Shown: positions 1 through 9,300 of the stretch, one piece after another
Position numbering within the stretch: the stretch's first letter is position 1
Layout of the letters: each line of letters starts with the position of its first letter
NCBI RefSeq assembly: GCF_009601685.2
Contig: NZ_CP045701.2
Location: 1,984,001-2,048,000 of the forward strand
Length of the DNA: 64,000 nt
Origin: Pseudomonas brassicacearum
GTDB taxonomy: Bacteria; Pseudomonadota; Gammaproteobacteria; Pseudomonadales; Pseudomonadaceae
Direction: 5' to 3'
Notes under the pieces: generated by a model
What the model saw: the letters and a program-made list of their open reading frames with translations, nothing else
What the model was told of the DNA's origin: nothing
The model's database searches: none
Program-made: the position numbers and the translations under genes

Positions 1-643
1 GCCCGGCCAAAAACAGCCGCGCCTTGTCGCGCACCACCACCACGTAATCCGACAACCCTGGCTGATAAGCCCCGCCTGCGGTGGCCGAGCCATGCACCAC
101 GGTGATCTGCGGCAGGCCCATGGCCGACATACGTGCCTGGTTGGCGAAGCAGCGCGCGCCTTCGACGAAAATCTGCGCGGCGTAATTGAGATTGGCGCCG
201 CCACTTTCGGCGAGGGTGATGACCGGCAGTTTGTTTTCCATGGCGATCTGTTGCAGGCGCAGGGTCTTGTACAAGCCGCTGGGGGAAATCGTGCCGCCCT
301 TGATTGCGCTGTTGTTGACCACCGCCAGCACCCGCACCCCTGACACGTAGCCGATCCCGGCGATCAGGCCGCCGCCGGCCTGGCTGCCGTCCTTGTCGTC
401 ATGAAGTTTGTAGCCGGCCAGGCTCGCCAGTTCGAGAAACGGCGCGCCAGGGTCCAGCAGCAGGTTCAGGCGCTGGCGTGGCAACAATTGGCCGCGCTGG
501 TCGAATTTGCCCTGGGCCTGGGCGGCTTTCTCCAGCACGGCCTGTTCGAGCTGGCGCAGCTGTTCGACCCCGGCCAGCATCGCCGCATGGTTGCGCATGA
601 AGTCAGTGTTGTGCGGATCAAGGTGCGATTCGATGACTGGCAT
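1..643 (-). CDS. Biotin-dependent acyl-CoA carboxylase, carboxyltransferase (beta) subunit, 5' part only
   Basis: The reading frame opens with ATG at 643, preceded by a GGAG ribosome site, and runs off the left edge of the window, so only about 214 N-terminal residues are visible. They match the carboxyltransferase family that moves CO2 from biotin to an acyl-CoA (methylcrotonyl- or geranyl-CoA carboxylase beta subunits). Typical stretches are LLPRQRLNLLLDPG, NNSAIKGGTISP, ESGGANL and HGSATAGGAYQPGLSDY. It lies downstream of an AtuA-like gene on the same strand, 148 bases away, which argues for the geranyl-CoA type (AtuC) over the leucine-pathway type. The substrate cannot be fixed from this fragment. 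Confidence 0.85.
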   Translation of the reverse strand, partial: MPVIESHLDPHNTDFMRNHAAMLAGVEQLRQLEQAVLEKAAQAQGKFDQRGQLLPRQRLNLLLDPGAPFLELASLAGYKLHDDKDGSQAGGGLIAGIGYVSGVRVLAVVNNSAIKGGTISPSGLYKTLRLQQIAMENKLPVITLAESGGANLNYAAQIFVEGARCFANQARMSAMGLPQITVVHGSATAGGAYQPGLSDYVVVVRDKARLFLAG

Positions 644-689
644 ACACACTCCTTTTGCTCGAACGGATTAGCCCAAAACCTGCACTCCT

Positions 690-788
690 CTGTAGGAGCT
701 GCCGAAGGCTGCGATCTTTTGATCTTTCGCTTGCCACTCAATTGTCTGGGACAAGATCGCAGCCTCGTTGCACTCGTCAGCTCCTACG
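690..788. repeat. REP-type inverted repeat element, copy 1
   Basis: This is an imperfect inverted repeat beginning CTGTAGGAGCTGCCGAAGG and ending in the complement form CAGCTCCTAC. A near-identical copy lies at 20422-20529. It fills the gap between the AtuA-like gene and the carboxyltransferase gene and could form a stem-loop in their common transcript. This is seen directly in the sequence; mobility by a RAYT-type transposase is inference. Confidence 0.8.
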
Positions 789-791
789 GGG

Positions 792-2609
792 TCAGCATGC
801 ATCAGGGTGGTGTGGGGAGGCGTTGACCCGGTCGGCAATGTCTTGCGGCACCGGAATCTGAATCTCCAGCAGTTGCTGGGCGAACGCCTTGCCCTGGGGA
901 TCGATGCGCAGGCTGGCGACACCGCCGCCGCCGAGGGCGTTTTCCAGCAGGAAATTCAAACTGTGGGTGCCCGGCAGGTACCAGCGTTCGACCCGGCCCA
1001 GCCGCGGGTCGAGCACGTGGCTCATCCAGTCGACCATCACCTCCTGTGTCAGCGCTTCGGCGATCCAGGGCAGGTATTCGGGTTCCCGGGCGATCACGCC
1101 AATGTTGCTGTGGTTGCCCTTGTCACCGGAGCGCGCCACCGCCAGTTTGACCAACGGCACGCTGGCATCGGCCCGGCCCTGGGGTTTGGGCAGGCCCGGG
1201 GCGACGGGCAGATCGACGGTGTGCAGCGGTTCGAAAGCGGGCAGGGGGCAAGTGTGACGCTGGCCGTCGAGTTCAATGTCGAGCCGGCAAGTGGTTTTGT
1301 CGATCAGGAACGAGAACAGGCGAATCAACGGCGACACCGTCGGCCGGCCGCCGACCAGGCCGGTCAGCCCCGGTGCCATGCCGGTGGCAGCTTGGGCGAT
1401 TTCCCGGGAAAACAGCACCAGCGGCGGTTTATCCGGGTGCCGCACCGCCAGCTTGATTACCACCTCACGGCTGTCCCGACGCTGGCCGTGCTGGCCGTAA
1501 GTGGCTTCGCTGCCCAGCAGTTCGATGTTCACTTCGCTGTAGGGCGCCCAGCCACGTTGGTTGAAAATCTGTGAGGTCTTGGCGACGATTGCCTGGCTGA
1601 CCCGTTCAGCCTTGGCCACCGCATCGATGCCAGCGATCAGGCAGGTGGCGGTGCAGCGAAATCCGTCCAGCCAGGTGGCGCTGACCTTGTATCGATCGGT
1701 GGGCGGCAAGCCCTTGGCCCCGTGGACATGCACGGCGTGCTTGCCTTGCTGGATCAACCTGACCTGGCTGAAGTCACAGATCACGTCCGGCAACAGATAG
1801 CCCTGCGGGTTGCCGATTTCGTAGAGCAACTGCTCGCCGACGGTCAAGGGCGTGACCAACCCGCCGCTGCCTTGGGCTTTGGTAACCGTGAACTGGCCGT
1901 CGGCGCTGACCTCGACGATGGGAAAGCCGATGTGCTCGTAATCCGGGACTTGCTGCCAGTCGGTGAAGTTGCCGCCCGTGCACTGGGCGCCGCACTCGAT
2001 CAGGTGCCCGGCCAGTGCAGCCTGGGCCAATCGGTCGTAATCGTCCCAGGCCCAGCCGAATTCATGCACCAAGGCGGCGCTGACCACGGCGCTGTCCACC
2101 ACTCGGCCGGTGATCACCACATCGGCCCCCAGGCGCAACGCCTCGACGATGCCGGGCGCGCCAAGGTAGGCGTTGATGGATACGCACGCGCAGGGCAGGG
2201 GCTCGCCACTGAACATTTCGCGAATGCCTTGGGCGGTGAGTCGATCGAATTGCGGTTGCAGGTCATCGCCCAGCAGCACGGCGATCTTCAATGCCACCCC
2301 CGCCTGATCGCAGGCCGCTTGCAGGGCCTTCGCACAGGCCTGGGGATTGACCCCGCCGGCGTTGCTGATGACACGGATCCCGTCGTCATGCAAACGCCCT
2401 AGCAGCGGTGTGAGAACCTCGATGAAGTCTGTGGCATAGCCGCTCGAAGAATCCTTCAGGCGCGCCCCGGCCATGATCGACATCGTCACCTCGGCCAGGT
2501 AGTCGAACACCAGGTAGTCCAGCGCCCCGCCCTCGACCAGTTGCGCCGCCGCAGTACAGGTATCGCCCCAAAAGGCACTGGCGCAACCGATACGGATCGT
2601 TTTTGGCAT
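792..2609 (-). CDS. atuA: AtuA-like acyclic terpene utilization family protein
   Basis: This 605-residue protein has the N-terminal pattern [13 protein letters not shown] and glycine-rich stretches ([22 protein letters not shown]) of the AtuA family (formerly DUF1446). A second C-terminal domain (from about residue 495) contains [16 protein letters not shown]. In P. aeruginosa atuA belongs to the citronellol/geraniol degradation operon, but its exact reaction is not settled. ATG at 2609 follows a GGAGG site. It diverges from a TetR regulator and precedes the carboxyltransferase, but the atuB dehydrogenase found between atuA and atuC in P. aeruginosa is missing. The pathway here may therefore be a related branched acyl-CoA route. 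Confidence 0.8.
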   Translation of the reverse strand: MPKTIRIGCASAFWGDTCTAAAQLVEGGALDYLVFDYLAEVTMSIMAGARLKDSSSGYATDFIEVLTPLLGRLHDDGIRVISNAGGVNPQACAKALQAACDQAGVALKIAVLLGDDLQPQFDRLTAQGIREMFSGEPLPCACVSINAYLGAPGIVEALRLGADVVITGRVVDSAVVSAALVHEFGWAWDDYDRLAQAALAGHLIECGAQCTGGNFTDWQQVPDYEHIGFPIVEVSADGQFTVTKAQGSGGLVTPLTVGEQLLYEIGNPQGYLLPDVICDFSQVRLIQQGKHAVHVHGAKGLPPTDRYKVSATWLDGFRCTATCLIAGIDAVAKAERVSQAIVAKTSQIFNQRGWAPYSEVNIELLGSEATYGQHGQRRDSREVVIKLAVRHPDKPPLVLFSREIAQAATGMAPGLTGLVGGRPTVSPLIRLFSFLIDKTTCRLDIELDGQRHTCPLPAFEPLHTVDLPVAPGLPKPQGRADASVPLVKLAVARSGDKGNHSNIGVIAREPEYLPWIAEALTQEVMVDWMSHVLDPRLGRVERWYLPGTHSLNFLLENALGGGGVASLRIDPQGKAFAQQLLEIQIPVPQDIADRVNASPHHPDAC

Positions 2610-2641
2610 GGCGCTCCCTCCGGCAAAGGTGGCTCGAGACT

Positions 2642-2702
2642 ACCAAGCAAGCGCTTGGTTTGTAAACGACCGCTGGTTCTTCTGGCCGAGCGCTTGCTTG
2701 GC
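2642..2702. promoter_or_regulatory. Paired operators in the divergent TetR/atuA intergenic region
   Basis: Two copies of the same site face each other: CCAAGCAAGCGCTTGG within 2642-2659, and its inverted copy CCGAGCGCTTGCTTGG at 2686-2701. Each copy contains a CAAGCGCTTG or AGCGCTTG palindrome. They sit 33 to 93 bases upstream of the atuA start and 87 to 147 bases upstream of the regulator start, as expected for autoregulated TetR proteins. Binding is inferred. Confidence 0.6.
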
Positions 2703-2788
2703 TGCCTCGGTCAGCTTAAATTGCCCGCGCCCCTGTTGGTTTGGGCGCAACGGCCGTGCGTTGGTTGATCGACTGTAGGAGAGAATGG

Positions 2789-3415
2789 GTGGACGAGCAA
2801 AAAGCCCTGGGCGTGATGCGGGAGCTGGTCGACAACGGGCAACTGACCGACCCGGACAGTGCTCGCGGCAAACTGCTCCAGACCGCCGCCCACCTGTTTC
2901 GCAACAAAGGCTTCGAGCGCACCACGGTGCGTGACCTGGCCAGTGCCGTGGGCATTCAGTCGGGCAGCATTTTTCACCATTTCAAGAGCAAGGACGAAAT
3001 CCTGCGGGCCGTGATGGAAGAAACCATCCGCTACAATACCGCTTTGATGCGCGCCGCCCTGGCCGAGGCCGACAGCGTGCGTGAACGGGTATTGGCGCTG
3101 ATCCGCTGCGAATTGCAGTCGATCATGGGTGGCACCGGCGAGGCCATGGCGGTGCTGGTCTACGAATGGCGTTCGCTGTCGGAGGACGGACAGCGGCACG
3201 TACTGGCCCTGCGTGATATTTATGAAGACTTGTGGCTCGAGGTCCTGGGCCAGGCCAAGGAGGCCGGGTATATTCGTGGGGATGTGTTCATTACCCGACG
3301 GTTCCTCACGGGAGCGTTGTCCTGGACCACCACCTGGTTTCGCGCCGAAGGCAGCCTGAGCCTCGATGAGCTCGCCGAGCAAGCCCTGATCCTGGTGCTT
3401 GAAGAAAAACAATAA
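2789..3415 (+). CDS. TetR family transcriptional regulator
   Basis: This is a 208-residue repressor-type protein. The DNA-binding helix-turn-helix is near residues 24-70 (AAHLFRNKGFERTTVRDLASAVGIQSGSIFHHF), and the C-terminal half is the ligand-binding part. GTG at 2789 is chosen because a TAGGAGA site lies just before it; the in-frame ATG at 2741 has no such site and adds an uncharged-for tail of 16 residues. It is divergent from the atuA-like gene with twin palindromes between them, so it most likely controls that operon in response to an acyl-CoA or terpenoid intermediate (inference by analogy with AtuR). Confidence 0.85.
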   Translation: MDEQKALGVMRELVDNGQLTDPDSARGKLLQTAAHLFRNKGFERTTVRDLASAVGIQSGSIFHHFKSKDEILRAVMEETIRYNTALMRAALAEADSVRERVLALIRCELQSIMGGTGEAMAVLVYEWRSLSEDGQRHVLALRDIYEDLWLEVLGQAKEAGYIRGDVFITRRFLTGALSWTTTWFRAEGSLSLDELAEQALILVLEEKQ

Positions 3416-3510
3416 TCGAGCAACGCCTTGAATGACCGTGTGGCTGGCTAAGTGGCTGAAACCGCCTAGCTTGATTGTTATTGATGGGAACTTTTGGGGA
3501 GTGGGTTATC

Positions 3511-4308
3511 TTGACGTTTTCGCCGATGGGGATGACCTCGCGTCTGCTGCTGGCTGCTCTGGCCGTTTTCCTGGCGTTGCCGACCGAGGCAGCGCAACTG
3601 GTACGGATTGGCGCGGCGCATTTTCCGCCTTATACCGTTCGTCCCGAGAACGGCGCCGACACCGGCCTGCTGCCGCAAATGGTGGAGGCCTTGAACCAGT
3701 CGCAAACCGACTACCAGTTCGTGCTGGTGCCGACGTCGATCCCGCGCCGCTTCAATGATTTCAGGCATGGTCGGGTCGACATGGCGATTTTCGAGAACCC
3801 CGAATGGGGCTGGCAGAATGTGCCGCACACCTTGGTAGACATGGGCCTGGAGGATGCGGAAGTCTTCGTCGCCCAGCGCCAGCCGGATCGAGAGCAAAGT
3901 TATTTCACCGATCTCAGGGGCAAGCGCCTGGCCTTGTTCAGCGGTTATCACTATGCCTTTGCCGAATTCAACGCCGATCCCAAGTTCCTTACCGGCCAAT
4001 ACAACGCCACGTTGACGTATTCCCACGACAGCAACCTGCTGATGGTCTTGCGCGGGCGAGCGGATATCGCCCTGGTGACCCGTTCGTACCTCAACGATTA
4101 CGTGTTGCGCAATCCCGAAGTCGGCCCGCAATTGCTGGTGTCTGATCGCATCGATCAGGTTTACCACCATTACGCTTTGATCCGGCCGCAGGCGCCGATC
4201 TCCAGTGAAGCGTTTGCCCAGTTGCTGCAAATGTTGCGGGATAACGGTCAGTTACTGAAGATTTTCCAGCCCTACCAAATTCATCTGGTGTCCACGCATT
4301 CCCATTGA
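3511..4308 (+). CDS. Periplasmic substrate-binding protein (SBP family 3)
   Basis: The product has a signal peptide (SRLLLAALAVFLALPTEAAQ) followed by a family 3 solute-binding fold: VRIGAAHFPPYT, DTGLLPQMVEAL, RRFNDFRHGRVDMAIFENPEWG, LRGKRLALFSGYHYAFAEF and RGRADIALVTRSYLNDY. TTG at 3511 is preferred, because GGGGAG lies about ten bases upstream; ATG at 3526 and 3532 are alternatives. No permease or ATPase gene is adjacent, so this is an orphan binding protein, perhaps a signal receptor or a partner of a transporter elsewhere. The ligand is unknown, though such proteins usually bind amino acids or similar small polar molecules. Confidence 0.75.
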   Translation: MTFSPMGMTSRLLLAALAVFLALPTEAAQLVRIGAAHFPPYTVRPENGADTGLLPQMVEALNQSQTDYQFVLVPTSIPRRFNDFRHGRVDMAIFENPEWGWQNVPHTLVDMGLEDAEVFVAQRQPDREQSYFTDLRGKRLALFSGYHYAFAEFNADPKFLTGQYNATLTYSHDSNLLMVLRGRADIALVTRSYLNDYVLRNPEVGPQLLVSDRIDQVYHHYALIRPQAPISSEAFAQLLQMLRDNGQLLKIFQPYQIHLVSTHSH

Positions 4309-4317
4309 ATGCGTCAC

Positions 4318-4341
4318 TAAATTTCCCTTCCTGGCTCACGT
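4318..4341 (+). promoter_or_regulatory. PvdS-dependent promoter (IS box) of pvdYII
   Basis: TAAAT at 4318-4322 is followed after exactly 16 bases by CGT at 4339-4341. This is the known -33/-10 pattern (TAAAT, N16, CGT) of promoters read by the iron-starvation sigma factor PvdS. It ends 37 bases before the acetyltransferase start codon, and it makes that gene part of the pyoverdine regulon. Confidence 0.8.
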
Positions 4342-4378
4342 CCCACGTTGACTACCGACGAATACGCGAGCCCCTCCC

Positions 4379-5392
4379 ATGTCCAACCTCAACCACCTTA
4401 CGACGCTGCCCTTGCCCGGTGGCCGTCGCCTCGGCGCCGATGAAACCGAACGCCACCTGAGCCTGATGCTCGAAGGCGCGCCGCTGATCCGGCTGCGCCT
4501 TGCGCGCGGCCCGGAGTTGCACGTGCACTTGCAGCAAATCAACGACCGACCGGTGGGCCCGGCGCTGTGGGCGGCCTGCTATTGGCTGTTTGCTCGCGAT
4601 CCCGACTGCCAGCGCCTGACCTGGCACCTCGACGAGCGCCCCGGCGAAGCCTTGCTCAGCGGTTTGTTGACGGCCACTGAGCGTGCCGGTGAATACATTT
4701 GCGAGCGCACGATATTCTGGCAATTGCCGCAGCCCTGGCTGGGGGTGTCGTTCAACGGCAGTTACCCGCAACACATGATCATCACCGATGGCCAGCGCCA
4801 TCCACGCCGGCCCATCAAGCCCCGTGGCGAGGTGTACCGGCGTTTCGATGCGCGGCTGGGGGCCTGGGTGTCCTTGCGCACCTTGGAAATCGAGCACGAC
4901 CTTACGCGTTTCAACCGCTGGCAGAACAGTCCGCGGGTGGCGCGTTTCTGGCAGGAGGAGGGCAGCCTGGAACAGCATCGCGAGTACTTGGGCAAGCTGC
5001 AGGCCGATCCCCGGGTCTTGACCCTGATCGGGTGCTTCGATGACCAGCCGTTCGCTTATTTCGAAGCCTATTGGGCCAAGGAGGATCGGATCGCGCCGTT
5101 CTATGACGCCGGCAACTACGATCGCGGTATCCACATGTTGGTGGGCGAAGAGCACCACCGGGGGCCGCACAAGGTGGCCAGCTGGTTGTCGGCGCTGGTG
5201 CACTACCTGTTCCTGGATGACCCGCGTACTCAGCGCGTGGTCGCCGAGCCCCGGGCCGACAATGCCCGGATGATCGGGCACCTGCACAACCAGTGCTTCC
5301 ATTGTGAAAAGGAATTCGACTTCCCTCACAAGCGCGCGGCGCTGATGATCCTGGGGCGTGAGCGGTTTTTTGATCGGTGTGGGTTGATGTGA
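4379..5392 (+). CDS. pvdYII: Hydroxyornithine N-acetyltransferase of the pyoverdine pathway (PvdYII/IucB type)
   Basis: This is a 337-residue GNAT-fold acyltransferase of the siderophore subgroup (AlcB/IucB-like). The C-terminal half has the characteristic stretches NRWQNSPRVARFWQEEGS, YFEAYWAKEDRIAPFYD, RGIHMLVGEEHHRGPH and VVAEPRADNARMI, with the conserved acetyl-CoA and hydroxylamine-site residues of that group (family knowledge). The enzyme would acetylate N5-hydroxyornithine in the cytoplasm to make a hydroxamate building block for pyoverdine. A clear PvdS-type promoter stands before it, and pvdS lies convergent just downstream across a REP doublet. PvdYII was described in P. aeruginosa strains whose pyoverdine carries acetylated hydroxyornithine. 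The alternative is a lysine-type acyltransferase, which is less likely here. Confidence 0.78.
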   Translation: MSNLNHLTTLPLPGGRRLGADETERHLSLMLEGAPLIRLRLARGPELHVHLQQINDRPVGPALWAACYWLFARDPDCQRLTWHLDERPGEALLSGLLTATERAGEYICERTIFWQLPQPWLGVSFNGSYPQHMIITDGQRHPRRPIKPRGEVYRRFDARLGAWVSLRTLEIEHDLTRFNRWQNSPRVARFWQEEGSLEQHREYLGKLQADPRVLTLIGCFDDQPFAYFEAYWAKEDRIAPFYDAGNYDRGIHMLVGEEHHRGPHKVASWLSALVHYLFLDDPRTQRVVAEPRADNARMIGHLHNQCFHCEKEFDFPHKRAALMILGRERFFDRCGLM

Positions 5393-5428
5393 GGTTTGGC
5401 AGGGGGCCAGGTGGTGGTCATCAGGACG

Positions 5429-5522
5429 CCATCGCGGGCAAGCCTTGCTCCCACAGGCCCCGGGCTTCTCACCCTATCTGCCTGCCAGAAAAACCTGTGG
5501 GAGCAAGGCTTGCCCGCGATGG
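5429..5522. repeat. REP doublet between pvdYII and pvdS
   Basis: Two 29-base sequences in opposite orientation (5429-5457 and 5494-5522) carry the core GCGGGCAAGCCTTGCTCCCAC and its complement. The element sits between two converging genes and could serve as a two-way terminator. Confidence 0.85.
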
Positions 5523-5543
5523 GGCCGGAACTGACACCTCATA

Positions 5544-6092
5544 TCACCGCCGGGCGAAGGTATCCCCCCGAACCCCCGACACCTTGCGGCAATGCACCAG
5601 GGCATCGCGGATCATGAAGTTCACCAGGGTCGGCGAGACGCCCAGTTCCTTGGCGATGTCCTTCTGCGGCACGCCATGCAGGCGATACATCTCGAAGGCA
5701 TAGCGGGTGCGGCTGGGCAGTTCGGTCAGCGCGTCGGCGATGTGCTCCAGCGTGGAAAAGTTGATATGGGAGGTTTCTGGTGAAGCACCCTGGATCACCA
5801 CGTTCAACCCTTCCTCTTCCGGCCCCGAGTATTTCTGTTCCAGCGCCTGCTTGCGGTAATGGTCGATCGCCAGGTTGCGCACGATCTGGAACAGATAGCT
5901 GAGCTGCGCCTTGAACGAGGAGGTGATCTGGGGCGCCGATTGCAGTCGGAAAAACGCGTCCTGCACCACATCTTCCGCGCGGGAGCGGCAGCCGGTAATG
6001 CGTGCCGCGATCTTGACCAGGATCAATCGGTTGTCCACGAATGCCTGGAGTAACGGTGAGTCGCACCTGCTTGTGGATACTTGTTCCGTCAT
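5544..6092 (-). CDS. pvdS: Iron-starvation ECF sigma factor PvdS
   Basis: This 182-residue ECF sigma factor directs RNA polymerase to pyoverdine genes. Region 2 is seen as LLQAFVDNRLILVKIAARITGCRSRAEDVVQDAFFRL, with LSYLFQIVRNLAIDHYRKQ after it, and region 4 as LPSRTRYAFEMYRLHGVPQKDIAKELGVSPTLVNFMIRDALVHC. The start is ATG at 6092 with AAGGTG upstream; a longer frame to 6140 lacks support. A Fur box lies upstream at 6173-6191, so iron represses it. It is divergent from pvdL, whose promoter it should activate together with those of pvdYII and pvdH. In the periplasm-linked signalling model an anti-sigma factor (FpvR) controls PvdS; no such gene is in the window. Confidence 0.95.
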   Translation of the reverse strand: MTEQVSTSRCDSPLLQAFVDNRLILVKIAARITGCRSRAEDVVQDAFFRLQSAPQITSSFKAQLSYLFQIVRNLAIDHYRKQALEQKYSGPEEEGLNVVIQGASPETSHINFSTLEHIADALTELPSRTRYAFEMYRLHGVPQKDIAKELGVSPTLVNFMIRDALVHCRKVSGVRGDTFARR

Positions 6093-6172
6093 GGAATTCA
6101 CCTTGCTGCAAAAAGTTAGCAGGACGTCCGGATGCCGCACCCGTCCTACACATCGAGCGCCAAATTAGGCTT

Positions 6173-6191
6173 AATGATAATGATTGTCAAT
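6173..6191. promoter_or_regulatory. Fur box controlling pvdS
   Basis: The 19 bases AATGATAATGATTGTCAAT match the Fur consensus (repeats of GATAAT-like hexamers) at most positions. The site lies 80 bases upstream of the pvdS start codon, in the divergent pvdS-pvdL region, where Fur-Fe(II) would block pvdS transcription. Confidence 0.8.
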
Positions 6192-6292
6192 TGAGAAGAA
6201 GAATTATTGATGATGTGGCGTCCAGCCTCGGTGCTGCGACCCATTGCCGCGGTGCGTGGCTGTCGGCGGCTTCGGCGAGCCGGCTCCCCGAC

Positions 6293-6316
6293 TAATTATT
6301 TATCGGTGCTATCCGT
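6293..6316 (+). promoter_or_regulatory. PvdS-dependent promoter (IS box) of pvdL, slightly degenerate
   Basis: TAATT at 6293-6297, 16 bases, then CGT at 6314-6316. The spacing is identical to the other two IS boxes in the window, but the -33 element has TAATT in place of TAAAT. It lies 46 bases upstream of the pvdL start codon. Confidence 0.7.
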
Positions 6317-6362
6317 TCCCATGGGTGACAACTTGCAAGCCGAATCCAGGCAGGAACCCCCC

Positions 6363-9300
6363 ATGACCGACGCGTTCGAACTCCCCATCACCCTGGCTCA
6401 TGCCCTCCAGCGCCGCGCCGCGTTGACGCCGGACCGGGTGGCCCTGCGCTTCCTTGCCGACACCCCTGGGCAGGGCGTGGTGTTGAGTTATCGCGACCTG
6501 GACCTGCGTGCCCGGACCATCGCCGCCGCCTTGCAGGCCGAGGCAGCGCTGGGTGATCGCGCCGTGCTGCTGTTCCCCAGCGGCCCGGATTACGTCGCGG
6601 CGTTCTTTGGCTGCCTCTATGCCGGGGTGATTGCCGTGCCGGCCTATCCACCGGAGTCCGCCCGTCGCCATCATCAAGAGCGCTTGCTGTCGATCCTCAA
6701 AGACGCCGAACCGCGCCTGCTGCTCACCAGCAGCGATCTGCGCGAGCCATTGCAAGCCATCGACTCGGCGCCGCCGGTGTTGTGCGTCGATACCCTCGAC
6801 CCGGCTTGCGCCGGGCAATGGCGGATGCCGGCGCTGCAGGACGATGACATTGCCTTCTTGCAATACACCTCCGGCTCCACCGCGTTACCCAAGGGCGTGC
6901 AGGTCAGCCACGGCAACCTGGTCGCCAACGAACTGCTGATCCGCCATGGCTTCGGCATCGACCTGAACCCTGATGACGTCATCGTCAGCTGGTTGCCGCT
7001 GTACCACGACATGGGCTTGATCGGCGGCTTGCTGCAGCCGGTGTTCAGCGGCGTTCCGTGCGTATTGATGTCGCCGGCCTACTTCCTGGCCCGACCCCTG
7101 CGCTGGCTCGAAGCGATCAGCGAATACGGCGGCACCATCAGCGGTGGCCCGGACTTCGCCTATCGGCTGTGCAGCGAACGGATCAGTGATTCGGCCCTGC
7201 AGCGTCTCGACCTGAGCGGCTGGCGCGTGGCCTATTCCGGTTCCGAGCCGATCCGCCTCGACACGCTGGAGCGTTTTGCCGAGAAGTTCGCCCCGTGCAG
7301 CTTCACGCCGGACAATTTCATGGCCTCCTACGGCCTGGCCGAAGCGACCTTGTTCGTCGCCGGCACGCCGCGCCGCCACGGCATTGCTTCGCTGCGGGTG
7401 GATGATGTGGCGCTGGCGCAAAACCGTGCCGAGCCGGGGCAGGGCAGTGCGGTGATGAGTTGTGGTGTCAGCCAGCCCGGGCACGCGGTGCTGATCGTCG
7501 AGCCCGCCACGTTGCAGCCATTGGCCGACAATCAGGTCGGTGAAGTCTGGGCGGCCGGGCCGAGCATCGCCCTGGGTTACTGGCGCAATCCCGAAGCCAG
7601 CGCCAAGACCTTTGTCCAGCACGACGGCCGGACCTGGCTGCGTACCGGTGACCTGGGTTTCCTGCGCGGTGGCGAGCTGTTCATCACCGGTCGCCTGAAA
7701 GACCTGCTGATCGTGCGCGGGCATAACCTCTATCCCCAGGACATCGAGCAAACCATCGAACGTGAAGTGGAGGTGGTGCGCAAGGGCCGCGTGGCCGCGT
7801 TCGCGGTCAACGATGGCGGTGAAGAAGGCATCGGCATCGCTGCGGAAATCAGCCGCAGCGTGCAGAAAATCCTGCCGCCCGAAGCCTTGATCAAAGCCAT
7901 TCGCCAGGCGGTGGCCGAGGCCTGCCAGCAAGCCCCGAGCGTAGTGGTGCTGCTCAATCCCGGCGCGTTGCCCAAGACCTCCAGCGGCAAGTTGCAGCGC
8001 TCGGCGTGCCGCAGTCGATTGGCCGATGGCAGCTTGGACAGTTATGCACGGTTCCCATCAGCCGAGGCAGAAGTCGCTGACGAGTCTGCGCCGTCCTCCG
8101 AGCTGCAAACGCTCATCGGCCAAATCTGGCGGGAGCAGTTGCAGGTCGAACAGGTCCAGGCTGACGATCATTTCTTCCTGCTGGGCGGCAACTCCATCGC
8201 CGCCACCCAGGTGATCGCACGGCTACGGGAAACCCTGGGGCTGGAACTGAACCTGCGCCTGCTGTTCGAAGCGCCAACCCTGGCCGCGTTCGCCGCCGCG
8301 GTGGCGAACCAGCAACAGGACGGCGGTCAGCCTCAAGGCGCGATCAGCGCATTGTCGCGCGACGAAGCGTTGCCGCAATCCCTGGCCCAGAACCGTTTGT
8401 GGTTTACCTGGCAGCTCGATCCGACGAGCCATGCCTACAACATTCCTGGCGCCTTGCACCTGCGCGGCGAGCTGGACGAAGACGCGTTGCGCGCCAGTTT
8501 CCAGCAATTGATCGAGCGTCATGAGTCCCTGCGCACGCGGTTTCTGGAGCGGGATGGCGTGGCCCTGCAACAAGTCGATCCGGCCGGTGAATTCAAGCTG
8601 CCCGTCATCGACCTCGGCGACCTGCCCGCCGCCTCGCGTGAAGCCCGGGCGCGACAGGTTCGAGAAGACGAAGCGGCCACGCCGTTCGATCTGCAGAAGG
8701 GGCCGCTGCTGCGGGTCAGCCTGTTGCGTCTCGACGAGGATGACCATCAACTGCTGGTGACACTGCACCACATCATCGCCGACGGCTGGTCGATGAATGT
8801 GTTGATTGAAGAATTCTCCCGCTTGTACGCCGCCGCCTCCCAAGGCCAGGTCGCCGAGCTGGCGCCGTTGTCCTTGCAATACGCCGACTACGGCAGTTGG
8901 CAGCGCCAATGGCTCGCCCAGGGCGAGGCCGAGCGCCAACTGAGCTACTGGAAGCAGCAATTGGGTGCTGAACATCCGGCCCTGGTGCTGGGCACGGATC
9001 ACCCGCGCGGCGCTCAACGCCAGCGCAGTGCCGCGCGGCATAGTCTGCGCCTGGACAACGGCCTCGGCGAGGCGCTGCGTCAAGTGGCCCAGGCCCATGA
9101 GGCGACGCCATTCATGTTGTTGCTGGCAGCCTTCCAGGCGCTGCTGCAGCGTTACACCGGCCAATCCGACATCCGCATCGGCGTGCCCAACGCCAACCGT
9201 CCGCGCCTGGAAACCCAGGGGCTGATCGGCTTCTTCATCAACACCCAGGTGCTGTGTGGGCAGGTCGATTCACGTCAGCCATTCGCCGCGCTGCTGGCCC

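Noticed and set aside
2713..2736. A further PvdS-type promoter (TAAAT with 16 bases) before the TetR gene
   Set aside because: The trinucleotide after 16 bases is GGT, not CGT, and the downstream gene has no link to iron.
3488..3514. An AlgU/SigX-like promoter (GAACTT with 16 bases) before the periplasmic binding protein
   Set aside because: The -10 part matches poorly and would overlap the chosen start codon.
5429..5522. REP doublets as insertion sequences
   Set aside because: They are under 110 bases, carry no transposase gene and no flanking target duplication that I could see.
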